This document shows, piece by piece, positions 17,482 through 26,371 of a stretch of DNA of 64,000 nucleotides (position 1 is its first letter; the number at the start of each line of letters is the position of its first letter). A program made the translations under genes and the position numbers. The notes beneath the pieces are model-generated. The model made no database searches. It was given only the letters and a program-made list of their open reading frames with translations, and had not been told where the DNA came from. The stretch comes from Algoriphagus formosus (GTDB taxonomy: Bacteria > Bacteroidota > Bacteroidia > Cytophagales > Cyclobacteriaceae), in assembly GCF_002807035.1 (NCBI RefSeq), contig NZ_NIUC01000001.1, positions 868,001 through 932,000 on the forward strand. Direction: 5' to 3'.

Positions 17482-18363
17482 ATGAGCCTTATATCTTTTC
17501 CTTCGACGATCGAAGATAAATTATTTCCTCAAAAGATTACACTACAAATCAAAGGAAGACTGATTCTATGGGACGAAACTCAAATAATGGGAGTTATGAA
17601 TCTCACTCCGGACTCTTTTTATGAGGGAAGTAGGCTTAAATTAAATAAAGAGGAAGTCTTGGGAAGAGCCCAACAAATGATTAATGATGGCGCTGACATA
17701 CTTGACATTGGGGGCTACAGTAGTAGACCAGGTGCCGCAAATATTAGTATTGAAGAAGAAATCCAACGAATCGAAGATCCTATACACTGGATCAGCGAAG
17801 AATTTCCTGAAATAATTATTTCTGTGGATACATTTAGGTCAGAGGTAGCAAGACGTGGAATAGAAGCAGGAGCTCATATGATCAATGACATTTCAGGAGG
17901 CTCACTCGATCCAAATATGTATGAAACCATTTCTGAATTATCAGTACCCTATATCATCATGCATATGCAGGGAACACCTCAAAACATGCAGGGAAAAACC
18001 GATTATGAAAATATTTTACGGGAAATCTTGAACTATTTCTCAGAAAAGCTACATATTATAAGAGAGTTTGGCATCAAAGATGTGATTATTGATCCAGGGT
18101 TTGGATTTGCAAAGACACTGGAGCAAAATTACTTTCTGCTCAAAAATTTGGAGCTTTTTGATATGATCAACCTTCCGATTTTGGTAGGATTATCTCGAAA
18201 ATCCATGATTTATAAACTGCTGGAAGTGGAACCTTCTGAAGCCCTAAACGGCACCACTGCATTGAATATGGTGGCTTTAATGAAAGGAGCTAACATACTA
18301 AGAGTACATGACGTAAAAGAAGCAAACGAAACCCGAAAACTATTTAAACAACTCTACGCTTGA
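17482..18363 (+). CDS. folP: Dihydropteroate synthase
   Basis: FolP joins p-aminobenzoate and dihydropterin pyrophosphate in folate synthesis. From the ATG at 17482 the protein has 293 residues, with the family motifs IMGVMNLTPDSFYEGS, DILDIGGYSSRPGA, SVDTFRSEVA, MINDISGG, PYIIMHMQGTP and DPGFGFAKT, and GLSRKSM near the C-terminus. A longer frame upstream to 17323 would run antisense through DUF1599 and is rejected. The stop codon overlaps the TTG start of cdaA (TTGA). Confidence 0.95.
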   Translation: MSLISFPSTIEDKLFPQKITLQIKGRLILWDETQIMGVMNLTPDSFYEGSRLKLNKEEVLGRAQQMINDGADILDIGGYSSRPGAANISIEEEIQRIEDPIHWISEEFPEIIISVDTFRSEVARRGIEAGAHMINDISGGSLDPNMYETISELSVPYIIMHMQGTPQNMQGKTDYENILREILNYFSEKLHIIREFGIKDVIIDPGFGFAKTLEQNYFLLKNLELFDMINLPILVGLSRKSMIYKLLEVEPSEALNGTTALNMVALMKGANILRVHDVKEANETRKLFKQLYA

Positions 18364-19235
18364 CCTTTCTTTTTAAAATAGGATTCCTAGATGTATCCAT
18401 CGTCAATATGATTGATATTGCGTTGGTATCTATGCTATTGTATCAGGTCTACAAGCTTTTGAAAGGTAGCGTAGCGATTAAGATTTTTCTTGGTTTCCTG
18501 TCGATTTACCTGATTTACTTATTGGTATTGGCCCTACGGATGGAATTGTTATCCTCGATTTTGGGTCAATTCATGGGAGTCGGTGTTTTAGCTGCTATTA
18601 TCATCTTCGCTCCTGAGATCCGTAAATTTCTCCTTCTCATAGGACGATCCTCCCTCCTTTCCAGCGATAATATGTGGAGAGATATTCTCTTTTTCTGGAA
18701 AAAGAAAGACGATACCTCCTTCAACATTAATCCAATCATTGAGGCTTCAAAAACCCTTGCCGGTAGTAATACAGGTGCATTGATGGTCATTTCGAAAAGT
18801 ACCGAATTGAAGTTTTATGCAGAAAGTGGAGATATTTTGGATGCTGAGCTTTCTAAAAGACTATTGATTTCGATTTTCAATAAGTACAGTCCTCTACACG
18901 ATGGTGCTGTCATCATTCACAACGGTAAAATCAAAGCCGCACGCTGTATTCTTCCTGTGACCGAGCGAGAGGTTCCTGCTCAGTTTGGATTGAGGCACCG
19001 AGCGGGGATCGGAATGTCGGAAACTACCGATTCACTAGTCTTGATTGTTTCGGAAGAGACAGGACAGATCTCCATGGCCAAAAATGGAAAGATTCTGCAC
19101 AACATGTCTTTTCAGGAAGTGAGAGAAACACTCAATGATTACCTAGCCAACCATGATGTCAATGAGCGCTTCGAAGACCTCGAAGAATATGAAATGAAGA
19201 AACGGAGAAAAATGGCCATGACGAGTAAATCTTAA
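18360..19235 (+). CDS. cdaA: Diadenylate cyclase CdaA, TTG start
   Basis: CdaA makes c-di-AMP from two ATP. The 291-residue protein has three N-terminal TM helices followed by the DAC domain with the two diagnostic motifs: LHDGAVIIHNGK (DGA) and LRHRAGIGMSE (RHR). The start is placed at the TTG at 18360, overlapping the folP stop as TTGA, because the residues FLFKIGFLDVSIVNMIDIAL match the conserved N-terminus; the first ATG (18408) would cut it. Co-transcription with folP is expected. Its stop is directly adjacent to the end of the convergent XRE regulator gene. Confidence 0.93.
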   Translation: MTFLFKIGFLDVSIVNMIDIALVSMLLYQVYKLLKGSVAIKIFLGFLSIYLIYLLVLALRMELLSSILGQFMGVGVLAAIIIFAPEIRKFLLLIGRSSLLSSDNMWRDILFFWKKKDDTSFNINPIIEASKTLAGSNTGALMVISKSTELKFYAESGDILDAELSKRLLISIFNKYSPLHDGAVIIHNGKIKAARCILPVTEREVPAQFGLRHRAGIGMSETTDSLVLIVSEETGQISMAKNGKILHNMSFQEVRETLNDYLANHDVNERFEDLEEYEMKKRRKMAMTSKS

Positions 19236-19829
19236 TCATCTGATGATCGGAATAGAAATGGGCCAAAAAGTTCTTTTTCCTCTAAACAAAGCGATCGCAT
19301 TCCAAATACAGAAAGTAACGGCTAGGGAGACTGCAATCGCATTGACCCAAATCATAATTTCAAATAATTCATGAAATCCATTTAAGGAAATGTCACCATT
19401 GGTGCTTGGCAGAAGCTTAATCCAAGAAATGGCACGAAGTAGATAGATTGGAATAGCCATCAATATTAAGAAATTGATCATTTTCTTACCCAAATCTTCA
19501 ACTCCTGTAACCTTTCCTCGTCGGTTTAGCCATAAAATCAATGGGATAAAAATCCCTAAAAATGGAGAAAATATAAACGTAAGCCCTGATAAAGCCATCG
19601 TACTTAAAAATCCCCTATTATCCTCAATAGACCAATCAAGAACCTCTTCCGGGCTTTTGCCAAAGATTTGAAAAAGCCTTTGAACAGTATCTCCCCTTGG
19701 GGTTGTTTCAGCATTTTCAAACCGCTGCACCGTACGTAAACTTACACCTGCTTGCAATGCCAACTCCTCTTGAGATATTCCCCTTTTGGTTCGAAGATTT
19801 CTCAGTTGATTTCCTAGTTTATTTTCCAT
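19236..19829 (-). CDS. XRE-family regulator with C-terminal membrane segments
   Basis: The protein has 197 residues. A helix-turn-helix at residues 8-62 (LRNLRTKRGISQEELALQAG, then VSLRTVQRFENAETTPRGDT) is followed by three or four hydrophobic stretches (ALSGLTFIFSPFLGIFIPLI and others). It is thus a membrane-tethered DNA-binding protein, a type frequent in Bacteroidota. The signal it senses is unknown. It is transcribed alone, between convergent cdaA and the terminator region of kbl. Confidence 0.8.
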   Translation of the reverse strand: MENKLGNQLRNLRTKRGISQEELALQAGVSLRTVQRFENAETTPRGDTVQRLFQIFGKSPEEVLDWSIEDNRGFLSTMALSGLTFIFSPFLGIFIPLILWLNRRGKVTGVEDLGKKMINFLILMAIPIYLLRAISWIKLLPSTNGDISLNGFHELFEIMIWVNAIAVSLAVTFCIWNAIALFRGKRTFWPISIPIIR

Positions 19830-19922
19830 TTTTTAGCTCAATCATTTTTTCAAAACTAAGCCCCCATGAGATAAAGGCAAAAATTAGCTTACGTCATTTC
19901 TACGTCATTCATGACGCCAAAT

Positions 19923-19958
19923 AAAAAACCCGATCTGATCGCTCAAATCGGGATATTT
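19923..19958 (-). terminator. Terminator of kbl
   Basis: Stem CCCGAT/ATCGGG with a 12-nt loop. On the minus strand it is followed by six T residues, 18 bp after the kbl stop. Confidence 0.6.
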
Positions 19959-19976
19959 TATTTCCAAAAAGAAATT

Positions 19977-21173
19977 TTAAGAAAGTACACCAAGTTCTTT
20001 TCCTACCTCAATAAAAGCTTGAATTGCTTGGTCCAAATGCTTCTTATCATGTGCTGCCGATATTTGCACCCGAATTCTTGCCTGACCCTTAGGTACCACT
20101 GGATAATAGAATCCTATGACATAAATATCCTTCTCCAATAATTTTTCGGCCATTTTTTGAGACAAGACCGCATCATAAAGCATGATAGGTACGATAGGGT
20201 GTTCGCCGGGCTTGATATCAAAGCCTGCTTCTTCCATTTTACTTCGGAAGTACTTCGTATTGTCTTCTAGCTTATCTCGTAGTTCTGTAGTTTCCGAAAG
20301 CAAGTCAAAAACAGCAATGGAAGCTCCTGTAATCGAAGGTGCAAGGGTATTAGAAAACAGATAAGGTCTCGAACGCTGGCGAAGTAATTCGATGATTTCT
20401 TTCTTACCAGAAGTAAAACCACCTGAAGCTCCTCCCAATGCCTTTCCCAGAGTCCCGGTAATGATATCAAGCTTACCCATCACGCCTCTATGTTCGTGAA
20501 CTCCCCGACCTGACTTTCCTATAAATCCGGTGGAGTGGCATTCATCGGACATGACCATGGCTTCATATTTTTCAGCCAATTCTACGATTTTATCCAGCTG
20601 GGCGATTGTACCGTCCATAGAGAATACTCCATCGGTCACAATCACAATTTGCTTTGCCCCTGCTTCACGAGCTTCTTTTAGTTTCTCTTCCAAATCGCTC
20701 ATATCATTATGCAGGTAGCGAAAGCGCATAGCCTTACATAAACGGACACCGTCAATGATAGAAGCGTGATTGAGAGCATCAGAAATAATCGCATCTTCAG
20801 GACCTAGTAGAGGCTCAAATACACCACCATTCGCATCGAAAGCCGCTGCATATAAGATGGTATCTTCCGTGCCTAAAAACTCGGATATCTTTCGCTCTAG
20901 CTCTTTATGGATATCTTGAGTTCCACAGATAAATCGTACTGAAGAAAGACCAAAGCCATGAGAATCAATCGCTGCCTTTGCTGCTTCAATAATTTTGGGA
21001 TGAGATGAAAGACCCAAATAATTATTGGCACAAAAATTCAAAACTTTTTTTCCACCTTCGATCGTAATTTCAGCTCCCTGTGGAGAGGTAATTACTCTTT
21101 CTTTTTTAAATAAACCTGCTTCTTTAATCTCTGCAATTTCTTGTTCAAACTTGGGTTTAATCTGTTGATACAT
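19977..21173 (-). CDS. kbl: Glycine C-acetyltransferase (2-amino-3-ketobutyrate CoA ligase)
   Basis: Kbl is a PLP enzyme that cleaves 2-amino-3-ketobutyrate with CoA to glycine and acetyl-CoA, the second step of threonine degradation. The 398-residue protein shows [12 protein letters not shown], the [18 protein letters not shown] region (PLP-binding Asp, His), and the Schiff-base lysine in [15 protein letters not shown]. It is divergent from a threonine-dehydrogenase-like epimerase gene with 155 bp between starts. This context separates it from the related KBL-like enzymes BioF and HemA(ALAS). Confidence 0.93.
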   Translation of the reverse strand: MYQQIKPKFEQEIAEIKEAGLFKKERVITSPQGAEITIEGGKKVLNFCANNYLGLSSHPKIIEAAKAAIDSHGFGLSSVRFICGTQDIHKELERKISEFLGTEDTILYAAAFDANGGVFEPLLGPEDAIISDALNHASIIDGVRLCKAMRFRYLHNDMSDLEEKLKEAREAGAKQIVIVTDGVFSMDGTIAQLDKIVELAEKYEAMVMSDECHSTGFIGKSGRGVHEHRGVMGKLDIITGTLGKALGGASGGFTSGKKEIIELLRQRSRPYLFSNTLAPSITGASIAVFDLLSETTELRDKLEDNTKYFRSKMEEAGFDIKPGEHPIVPIMLYDAVLSQKMAEKLLEKDIYVIGFYYPVVPKGQARIRVQISAAHDKKHLDQAIQAFIEVGKELGVLS

Positions 21174-21253
21174 GTTGATTGGTTTTTGATCAGCTTATTC
21201 TTTTTATTGATTTCCCATTCGTCAAAAAACGCCATGGGACATCGGTTTTTTAT

Positions 21254-21261
21254 TACTTTTG
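21254..21261 (+). promoter_or_regulatory. Candidate -7 box of tdh (TACTTTTG)
   Basis: TACTTTTG fits TAnnTTTG, 67 bp upstream of the tdh ATG. On the other strand 21281-21274 reads TATATTTG and could serve kbl. No convincing -33 TTG was found for either. Confidence 0.3.
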
Positions 21262-21328
21262 CGCAAGCAAACCCAAATATAATCAAAAAGCCAGGCATCA
21301 CTAGCCGGGAAGAATTTACTCCTTTCTC

Positions 21329-22285
21329 ATGGAAAAAATCCTAGTAATTGGAGCTGCAGGACAGCTCGGATCTGAACTTACCAAAGCCCTTACAGACCGG
21401 TTCGGTTCGGAACATGTCATCGCTACAGACTTGAATGCTGACGCAAAGGAAAAATTTGACTTCTGTAGATTTCAGGTTTTGGATATCATGGATCAAGAGA
21501 GTGTCCGAAGCTTAGTTAAAAACGAAAAAATTACACAGATTTATCATCTTGCCGCTGTGCTTTCGGCTACAGGGGAAAAACGGCCTCTTTTTGCATGGGA
21601 GCTTAATATGGATAGTCTTCTTTTTGTATTAGAATTGGCTCGGGAATTCAATCTAGATAAAATTTATTGGCCTTCTTCTATTGCTGTATTCGGACCCAAT
21701 ACTCCAAAGATCAATACACCACAATATTGTGTAAAAGAACCCAATACCGTCTATGGCATTTCAAAGCAGGCGGGAGAAAGATGGTGCGAATATTACTTCC
21801 AAAAATATGGAGTAGACGTTAGAAGCTTGAGATATCCTGGACTTATTGGATACAAGGCACTACCCGGCGGAGGCACGACTGACTACGCAGTGGATATATA
21901 CCACAAAGCCTTAAATGGAGAGAAATTCACATGCTTCTTAAGGGAAGACTCCATGCTGCCAATGATGTACATGCCTGACGCTATCAAAGCCACCATAGAC
22001 CTAATGGAAGCACCAATTGAAAATGTCAAAATACGGTCAAGCTACAATTTGGCAGGGATGAGCTTTTCGCCAAAGGATATCTATGAAAGCATCTTGGAGC
22101 ACCACCCTGATTTCAAAATCAACTATGAACCTGATTTCCGTCAGCAGATCGCTGATGGATGGCCAGATAGCATCGATGACCATTTTGCCAGAGATCACTG
22201 GGGCTGGAAACCAGCATACAGTCTGAAAGAAATGACAAAAGATATTTTAGAGAACTTACCGAAATTTTTTCCAATCAAACTCTAA
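21329..22285 (+). CDS. tdh: L-threonine 3-dehydrogenase, epimerase (extended SDR) type
   Basis: This 318-residue NAD-dependent extended SDR has the Rossmann motif VIGAAGQLGSELTKAL and the catalytic SS/YxxxK residues in WPSSIAVFG and YGISKQAGERW. It also has the family stretch RYPGLIGYKALPGGGTTDYA, characteristic of SDR-type threonine dehydrogenases. It should oxidise L-threonine to 2-amino-3-ketobutyrate, the substrate of Kbl, encoded divergently next door. This pairing is the main reason for choosing TDH over a generic sugar epimerase. Its 3' end overlaps the convergent LuxR gene by 11 bp. Confidence 0.88.
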   Translation: MEKILVIGAAGQLGSELTKALTDRFGSEHVIATDLNADAKEKFDFCRFQVLDIMDQESVRSLVKNEKITQIYHLAAVLSATGEKRPLFAWELNMDSLLFVLELAREFNLDKIYWPSSIAVFGPNTPKINTPQYCVKEPNTVYGISKQAGERWCEYYFQKYGVDVRSLRYPGLIGYKALPGGGTTDYAVDIYHKALNGEKFTCFLREDSMLPMMYMPDAIKATIDLMEAPIENVKIRSSYNLAGMSFSPKDIYESILEHHPDFKINYEPDFRQQIADGWPDSIDDHFARDHWGWKPAYSLKEMTKDILENLPKFFPIKL

Positions 22286-23288
22286 CCTCAGAATCAGAAA
22301 AGAATAAAATTGCCTCCAAAATATTATGCGCATCAGCCTTTTGCATAATATTAGCACGATGCCTTTCAACAGTTCGCTTTGATAAGCCAAGGCTTTGCGC
22401 GATCTCTTTGAGTGGTAGACCTTTGGATGAAAGGTCTAAAACCTGCCTTTCCCTTTTTGTAAGCTTTCCATAATCATTTGAAAAGCCATTGTTGTTATGT
22501 CCCTGGTAGTTCTCGTTTGTTAAAAGATAAAGGTCCTTGAAAGACTCTTTTTGAGGCTTTGATACCGGATGAATTTCAGCAATAAATCTGGAAGATCTAT
22601 TAGAAACACTAATGGTTCGAATATGGAATAACTCATTGTTTTGACGCAATCTCACATTTAAGAATTCGACCGACTTTACTAACTGGTGTTCAAACCTTTG
22701 CATATTTAAAGAATTCGACTCGTGTGATTCGAAATCAAAAAGTTTAAAGAATTCTTTTCCGATAATACTTTTCTCATTTAGTAAGTTGGCACTTTTAAAA
22801 AAAGCATGATTTGCGCGCTCTACAATACCCCTTTTTACAAACATTTTGGGATTACTCGAATTATCAAAAAATAGTTTATAATCTTTAGAGTTATAAAAAC
22901 TAAAAAACCTTTTTTTATCTTGAGAATTCTTGAGCTTATTTATCGCACTACTAATATCCAAGGGTAGAAATAAGATGTTTTCCACTCCCGCCTCAAGAGC
23001 AATATAGATTTCTTCTTTGCCACAGGATTTTCCTAGAACCAGAAAAAAAGCAACGTTATTTTCTAAAAACACAGGTTTAAGCTTACGATGGAATTTAAGC
23101 CACTCCCGCTTACAGCTATGATCGTCAAAAAAAATGAAATCAAATTTTTCAAAATACTCATAGGAAGGCAAGGCTTCATCCAAAATTATTTTATCTAAAA
23201 TAAATTTGGACGAAATCTCATCAAGAACCTGAATCAAATTTGATTCTAGAACCAGGTTTTTACCAATAAGTAGAGCCCTCACCACCAT
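22275..23288 (-). CDS. LuxR-type regulator at the end of the curli operon (CsgD-like role proposed)
   Basis: The protein has 337 residues. Residues 1-115 look like a degenerate receiver-type domain (VRALLIGKNLVLESNLIQVL, IFFDDH, LEAGVENILFLPLD) without a clear phospho-acceptor pattern. A middle region of about 150-260 resembles a PAS-type sensor. The C-terminus is a clear LuxR HTH (LTKRERQVLDLSSKGLPLKE, SKRTVERHRANI). It lies 12 bp downstream of the curli accessory lipoprotein gene in the same direction. E. coli CsgD also has a receiver-like domain plus a LuxR HTH, so a curli-regulating role is inferred from architecture and position. Orthology to CsgD is not claimed. Confidence 0.8.
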   Translation of the reverse strand: MVVRALLIGKNLVLESNLIQVLDEISSKFILDKIILDEALPSYEYFEKFDFIFFDDHSCKREWLKFHRKLKPVFLENNVAFFLVLGKSCGKEEIYIALEAGVENILFLPLDISSAINKLKNSQDKKRFFSFYNSKDYKLFFDNSSNPKMFVKRGIVERANHAFFKSANLLNEKSIIGKEFFKLFDFESHESNSLNMQRFEHQLVKSVEFLNVRLRQNNELFHIRTISVSNRSSRFIAEIHPVSKPQKESFKDLYLLTNENYQGHNNNGFSNDYGKLTKRERQVLDLSSKGLPLKEIAQSLGLSKRTVERHRANIMQKADAHNILEAILFFSDSEVRV

Positions 23289-23300
23289 TCAATAATTTTT

Positions 23301-23948
23301 TTATTGATCACCAGTAGCAAAAGTCCAAGTAGGGCTATTTGCTACATTCCTTCCTTCATACTTTGCAACCACATACCAGAAGTAGGTAGTATTTGGTTTC
23401 AAACCTGTGACATTGGCCTCATTAGTAGGCAAGTTCTCACCCACCAAATCCTGGACAGTACTATTTGACTCAAAAATAAATACTGAATAAGCCAATGGAA
23501 TACCTGGATTCTCCTGATCCACATTCCAAGAGAAAGTAAAACTCAGATCTTGATTGACAGCTCCATTTCCTGGAACTGGATCAGAGAGTATTACACTTCC
23601 TACATTATTTTCATCCTCTAAAAGAAAAAAGGTGACCGCAGTATTCTCTTCCTCATAAACAGCGACGTTAATCGTTCCATTTAGAAAGTCTTTTTTTCTA
23701 GCAGTAATAACAACATCACCATCCTTAATCTTTTCTAATTGAAAGGTCCCACCTTCGTCAGTCAATACGGCATTGCTAGATGGAGTAGTCGTAATAAGTA
23801 CTCCTTGCAATGGCTCGTAGGTATCACCATCCACAACTATCCCAGATATGGATCCGAAACGCTCAATGTCAAAAGTTTCTTCTTCACATGCCGTAGTAAA
23901 GATCAGAAAGAAAACGAGCAAAAAGCCCCCTATTTTTTTATTTTGCAT
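23301..23948 (-). CDS. Curli-associated lipoprotein with CarboxypepD_reg-like and FN3-like domains
   Basis: The protein has 215 residues and the lipoprotein signal VFFLIFTTACEEE. Residues of about 32-100 form a carboxypeptidase-regulatory-like beta sandwich (GSISGIVVDGDTYEPLQGVL...GGTFQLEKIKDGDVVITARK). Residues of about 115-215 look like a fibronectin type III domain (SDPVPGNGAVNQDLSFTFSW...LKPNTTYFWYVVAKYEG). The start overlaps the end of csgG by 11 bp, so it is part of the curli operon. It has no counterpart in enterobacterial curli operons. A periplasmic or outer-membrane accessory or anchoring role is plausible. Confidence 0.8.
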   Translation of the reverse strand: MQNKKIGGFLLVFFLIFTTACEEETFDIERFGSISGIVVDGDTYEPLQGVLITTTPSSNAVLTDEGGTFQLEKIKDGDVVITARKKDFLNGTINVAVYEEENTAVTFFLLEDENNVGSVILSDPVPGNGAVNQDLSFTFSWNVDQENPGIPLAYSVFIFESNSTVQDLVGENLPTNEANVTGLKPNTTYFWYVVAKYEGRNVANSPTWTFATGDQ

Positions 23949-25338
23949 TATTTCCTATATAAAATCGTAATCCTAAATTCACTCCCCATATCAAATCATT
24001 AAAGCTTCCTGATTCAATGCCATCATATTGATCATTTAGCATTTGGTTTAGAAAAAGCTTACCAGTAAGTGCTGTACCCCCTGATAACATATACTCCAAT
24101 CCTCCACCATATTTTACATATGGTAAATAGGTATTTTGAGAAAAACCTACCTGATCAGTGAAATCAAAAAAGGAGCCCGCTCCAACAGATACAAAAGGCG
24201 ATAGCTTACCAGTCGAATTAGCCATATACAAAAGGCTTAAATCACCGTGGTAATCAACCGATCTAAACAATTCAGGCACCTCTATTTGATGAAAGCCAAA
24301 GCCTCCCTCCATATAAAGTGAATTAGATAACTTGAATGCTAGAGAACCTGTAAAACCTGGTCTGAATGCCGTTCTAGAGTAATCTCCTACGTAAGTTTGG
24401 AAATTTCCACTTAGGGATAAAAATATATTGGATCGATCCACCCCTTGGTGTAGTCTTCCTATATAATCAGTTTTTTGATTCTCCTCTTTTTCTAACTGAT
24501 AGGCCTGCATGACTTGGGCTGTAGTATCATTTTCTGATTTAAAATTCCACAAACCGTCAACCACTCCTTCTAAAATCATACTATGAACCGCCTTTTCTAC
24601 AGCCTCTGTAATAGCCATTTCAGTAGGTTCGTTGTAAGTATATCCCGTTTCAGCCTCCAAGAGTCTTTTGAATTTGACGTACCGGAAAAACCCAGCTGAA
24701 ACTTCTTGGGAAAGAATAGATTTAGTGGTGTAAACCGTCTTCAAAATCTTTCCATTATTTGTGGAGACAGCTCTTAGATAAATACTTACCCGATCTTCTC
24801 TATATTGAGATGATGCATCAGCTCCAAAGTAACGAACGCCAGCACCTCCAGTGAAAATATTCGTCTCATAAGAAATAATGCCTCCCTCTAACAAAACTCC
24901 TGCAAAAAGGAGTGGCGGTAGGAGAATATTAGTCGTTCCTTCATATTGCTCCCGACTAGAGCGAATGATTTTTCTTTCATTCAATAGATTAGAGATATTC
25001 TCACGCTCGATCGGAACAAACCAACCAGATTCTTCCAAAGCTCTGATTAAGATATTGGTAGCTCCTTGGGTGACTGCCGTAGACCAGTTTGCACCGACAT
25101 TTGACTCTTTGTATTGGCCTGTTTGATCTCGAAACTTGTAGACTGCTACAAAAATAGGCTCAGCGGGCTCAGGCAAACCAAGCAATTCCGATTTGAAAGG
25201 TGTTTCAGGACCTAAACGAGCATCTCTATCATTGAAAGGTTGATAAAAAGATGGAGCACAGCCGTATCCGAAACATAGAACTAACAATAAAACTACAAAA
25301 ATAAACCTTTTGTAGCTGTGAATAGATTTGAGTTGCAT
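23938..25338 (-). CDS. csgG: CsgG-like curli secretion channel with C-terminal beta-barrel-like extension
   Basis: CsgG is the outer-membrane lipoprotein pore that secretes curlin subunits. The signal ends in a lipobox (CFGYGCAPSF, Cys27). Residues of about 40-290 follow the CsgG pattern: VAVYKFRDQTGQYKESNVGA, ILIRALEESGWFVPIERENI, NLLNERKIIR, and TAVEKAVHSMILEGV-like near 255-270 (TEAVEKAVHSMILEGV). E. coli CsgG is about 277 residues; this one has 466. The additional region of about 300-466 alternates aromatic and polar residues (FRPGFTGSLAFKLSNSLYME...WGVNLGLRFYIGNN) like an outer-membrane barrel. It lies 13 bp after csgF. Confidence 0.9.
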   Translation of the reverse strand: MQLKSIHSYKRFIFVVLLLVLCFGYGCAPSFYQPFNDRDARLGPETPFKSELLGLPEPAEPIFVAVYKFRDQTGQYKESNVGANWSTAVTQGATNILIRALEESGWFVPIERENISNLLNERKIIRSSREQYEGTTNILLPPLLFAGVLLEGGIISYETNIFTGGAGVRYFGADASSQYREDRVSIYLRAVSTNNGKILKTVYTTKSILSQEVSAGFFRYVKFKRLLEAETGYTYNEPTEMAITEAVEKAVHSMILEGVVDGLWNFKSENDTTAQVMQAYQLEKEENQKTDYIGRLHQGVDRSNIFLSLSGNFQTYVGDYSRTAFRPGFTGSLAFKLSNSLYMEGGFGFHQIEVPELFRSVDYHGDLSLLYMANSTGKLSPFVSVGAGSFFDFTDQVGFSQNTYLPYVKYGGGLEYMLSGGTALTGKLFLNQMLNDQYDGIESGSFNDLIWGVNLGLRFYIGNNAK

Positions 25339-25351
25339 TTAACTTTTTTGA

Positions 25352-25774
25352 TTAAAAAAATGGAACCTCAATAATTGAGGTAGCCCCGGTCACATTATCA
25401 ATAATCGTGACAATGAGCCCTGAACCTGAATTTGAAATATCTATTTGATAATCCCCTAAATTATAGGATCCTGACTCTAAAGACTCCTCTCCAAATTGCC
25501 GATCAATAATCTCTCTGGAAAGTCTACTTAAAATTTGCCGATTTAAGCTTTCGGAGAAATCGTTTAAAGGGTCCTGACCAAAACCAAGGCGATCATCTCT
25601 GCTAGCAGGATCTTCAAAAGTATCCTGAGCTTGAGCTGAACTCAACAACCACTGGTAGTTAAATGTATTTCCTCCAAACGCAGGGTTTTGGGGAGTATAG
25701 ACTAATCGTTGGGCGAATAAATCTGATAATCCAATCAAAGAAAATACAAAAGCGAATAATATGACTTTTTTCAT
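25352..25774 (-). CDS. csgF: Curli assembly factor CsgF
   Basis: CsgF sits at the CsgG pore and couples secretion to nucleation at the cell surface. The 140-residue protein has a signal peptide (LFAFVFSLIGLSDLFAQ) and the hallmark N-terminus of mature CsgF, LVYTPQNPAFGGNTFNYQWL followed by SSAQAQD, which is the segment that plugs into CsgG. It is 13 bp from csgG and 12 bp from csgE, so co-transcription is clear. Confidence 0.93.
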   Translation of the reverse strand: MKKVILFAFVFSLIGLSDLFAQRLVYTPQNPAFGGNTFNYQWLLSSAQAQDTFEDPASRDDRLGFGQDPLNDFSESLNRQILSRLSREIIDRQFGEESLESGSYNLGDYQIDISNSGSGLIVTIIDNVTGATSIIEVPFF

Positions 25775-25786
25775 TTGGTAGTTTAG

Positions 25787-26311
25787 TTAAAATATTCCTG
25801 TACCTTTTCTTTCTTCTCCATCCAATTGCCTAACTAACTCTTCGTATTGAATCAAATACTGCTGAGTAATCCCAATTGATTGTTTTGCTAGCTCTTCCAC
25901 TATATCTGTTCTTGGTTGTAGAAAAGATTGAAAGACCGTTATTTCATTAATGGATATTTCAATCGTGGTAGTGTTAAGTCTGAATGGCTTCTCAACTATG
26001 AAAATGGAAAAGTTACTTGCCTCCGGTGGAGCAACCCAATCTCTATAGAAGAAATCATAAAAGTCTCTTCCACTTTTTGTTTTTGTATCATCAATTAGAA
26101 GCCCATCTATCTCCAGAACAACCTCTGAACTACTTTTTTGAGCCTCCTGCTTTTTTATTGATTCTAGGAGAGTTTGAAGTTCTTGTATCGTGGACTCCTT
26201 CTTGGCAGTATCCAAAGCAATCCTAGTAGTATCTGACTGAGCCCAAGCAAAACTCGTCGAAAAACAAAAAATAAAAATAGAAATCCTAAAATAAATCCAA
26301 AGCCTTGTCAT
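25787..26311 (-). CDS. csgE: Curli chaperone/gate protein CsgE
   Basis: CsgE caps the CsgG pore and gives it substrate specificity. I start at the ATG at 26311 (174 residues), where a signal peptide (FRISIFIFCFSTSFAWAQ) begins; a longer frame using a TTG next to the previous gene would put extra residues before it. The CsgE core is LEIDGLLIDDTKTKSGRDFY followed by DFFYRDWVAPPEASNFSI. Between signal and core there is an extra helical segment of about 35 residues (TIQELQTLLESIKKQEAQKS) that may form a coiled coil. Confidence 0.9.
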   Translation of the reverse strand: MTRLWIYFRISIFIFCFSTSFAWAQSDTTRIALDTAKKESTIQELQTLLESIKKQEAQKSSSEVVLEIDGLLIDDTKTKSGRDFYDFFYRDWVAPPEASNFSIFIVEKPFRLNTTTIEISINEITVFQSFLQPRTDIVEELAKQSIGITQQYLIQYEELVRQLDGEERKGTGIF

Positions 26312-26371
26312 CAATACGCTTTTATTAAAATTTAGAATAAATAAATCAATTAAAAGCGAATTTTCCAACAA

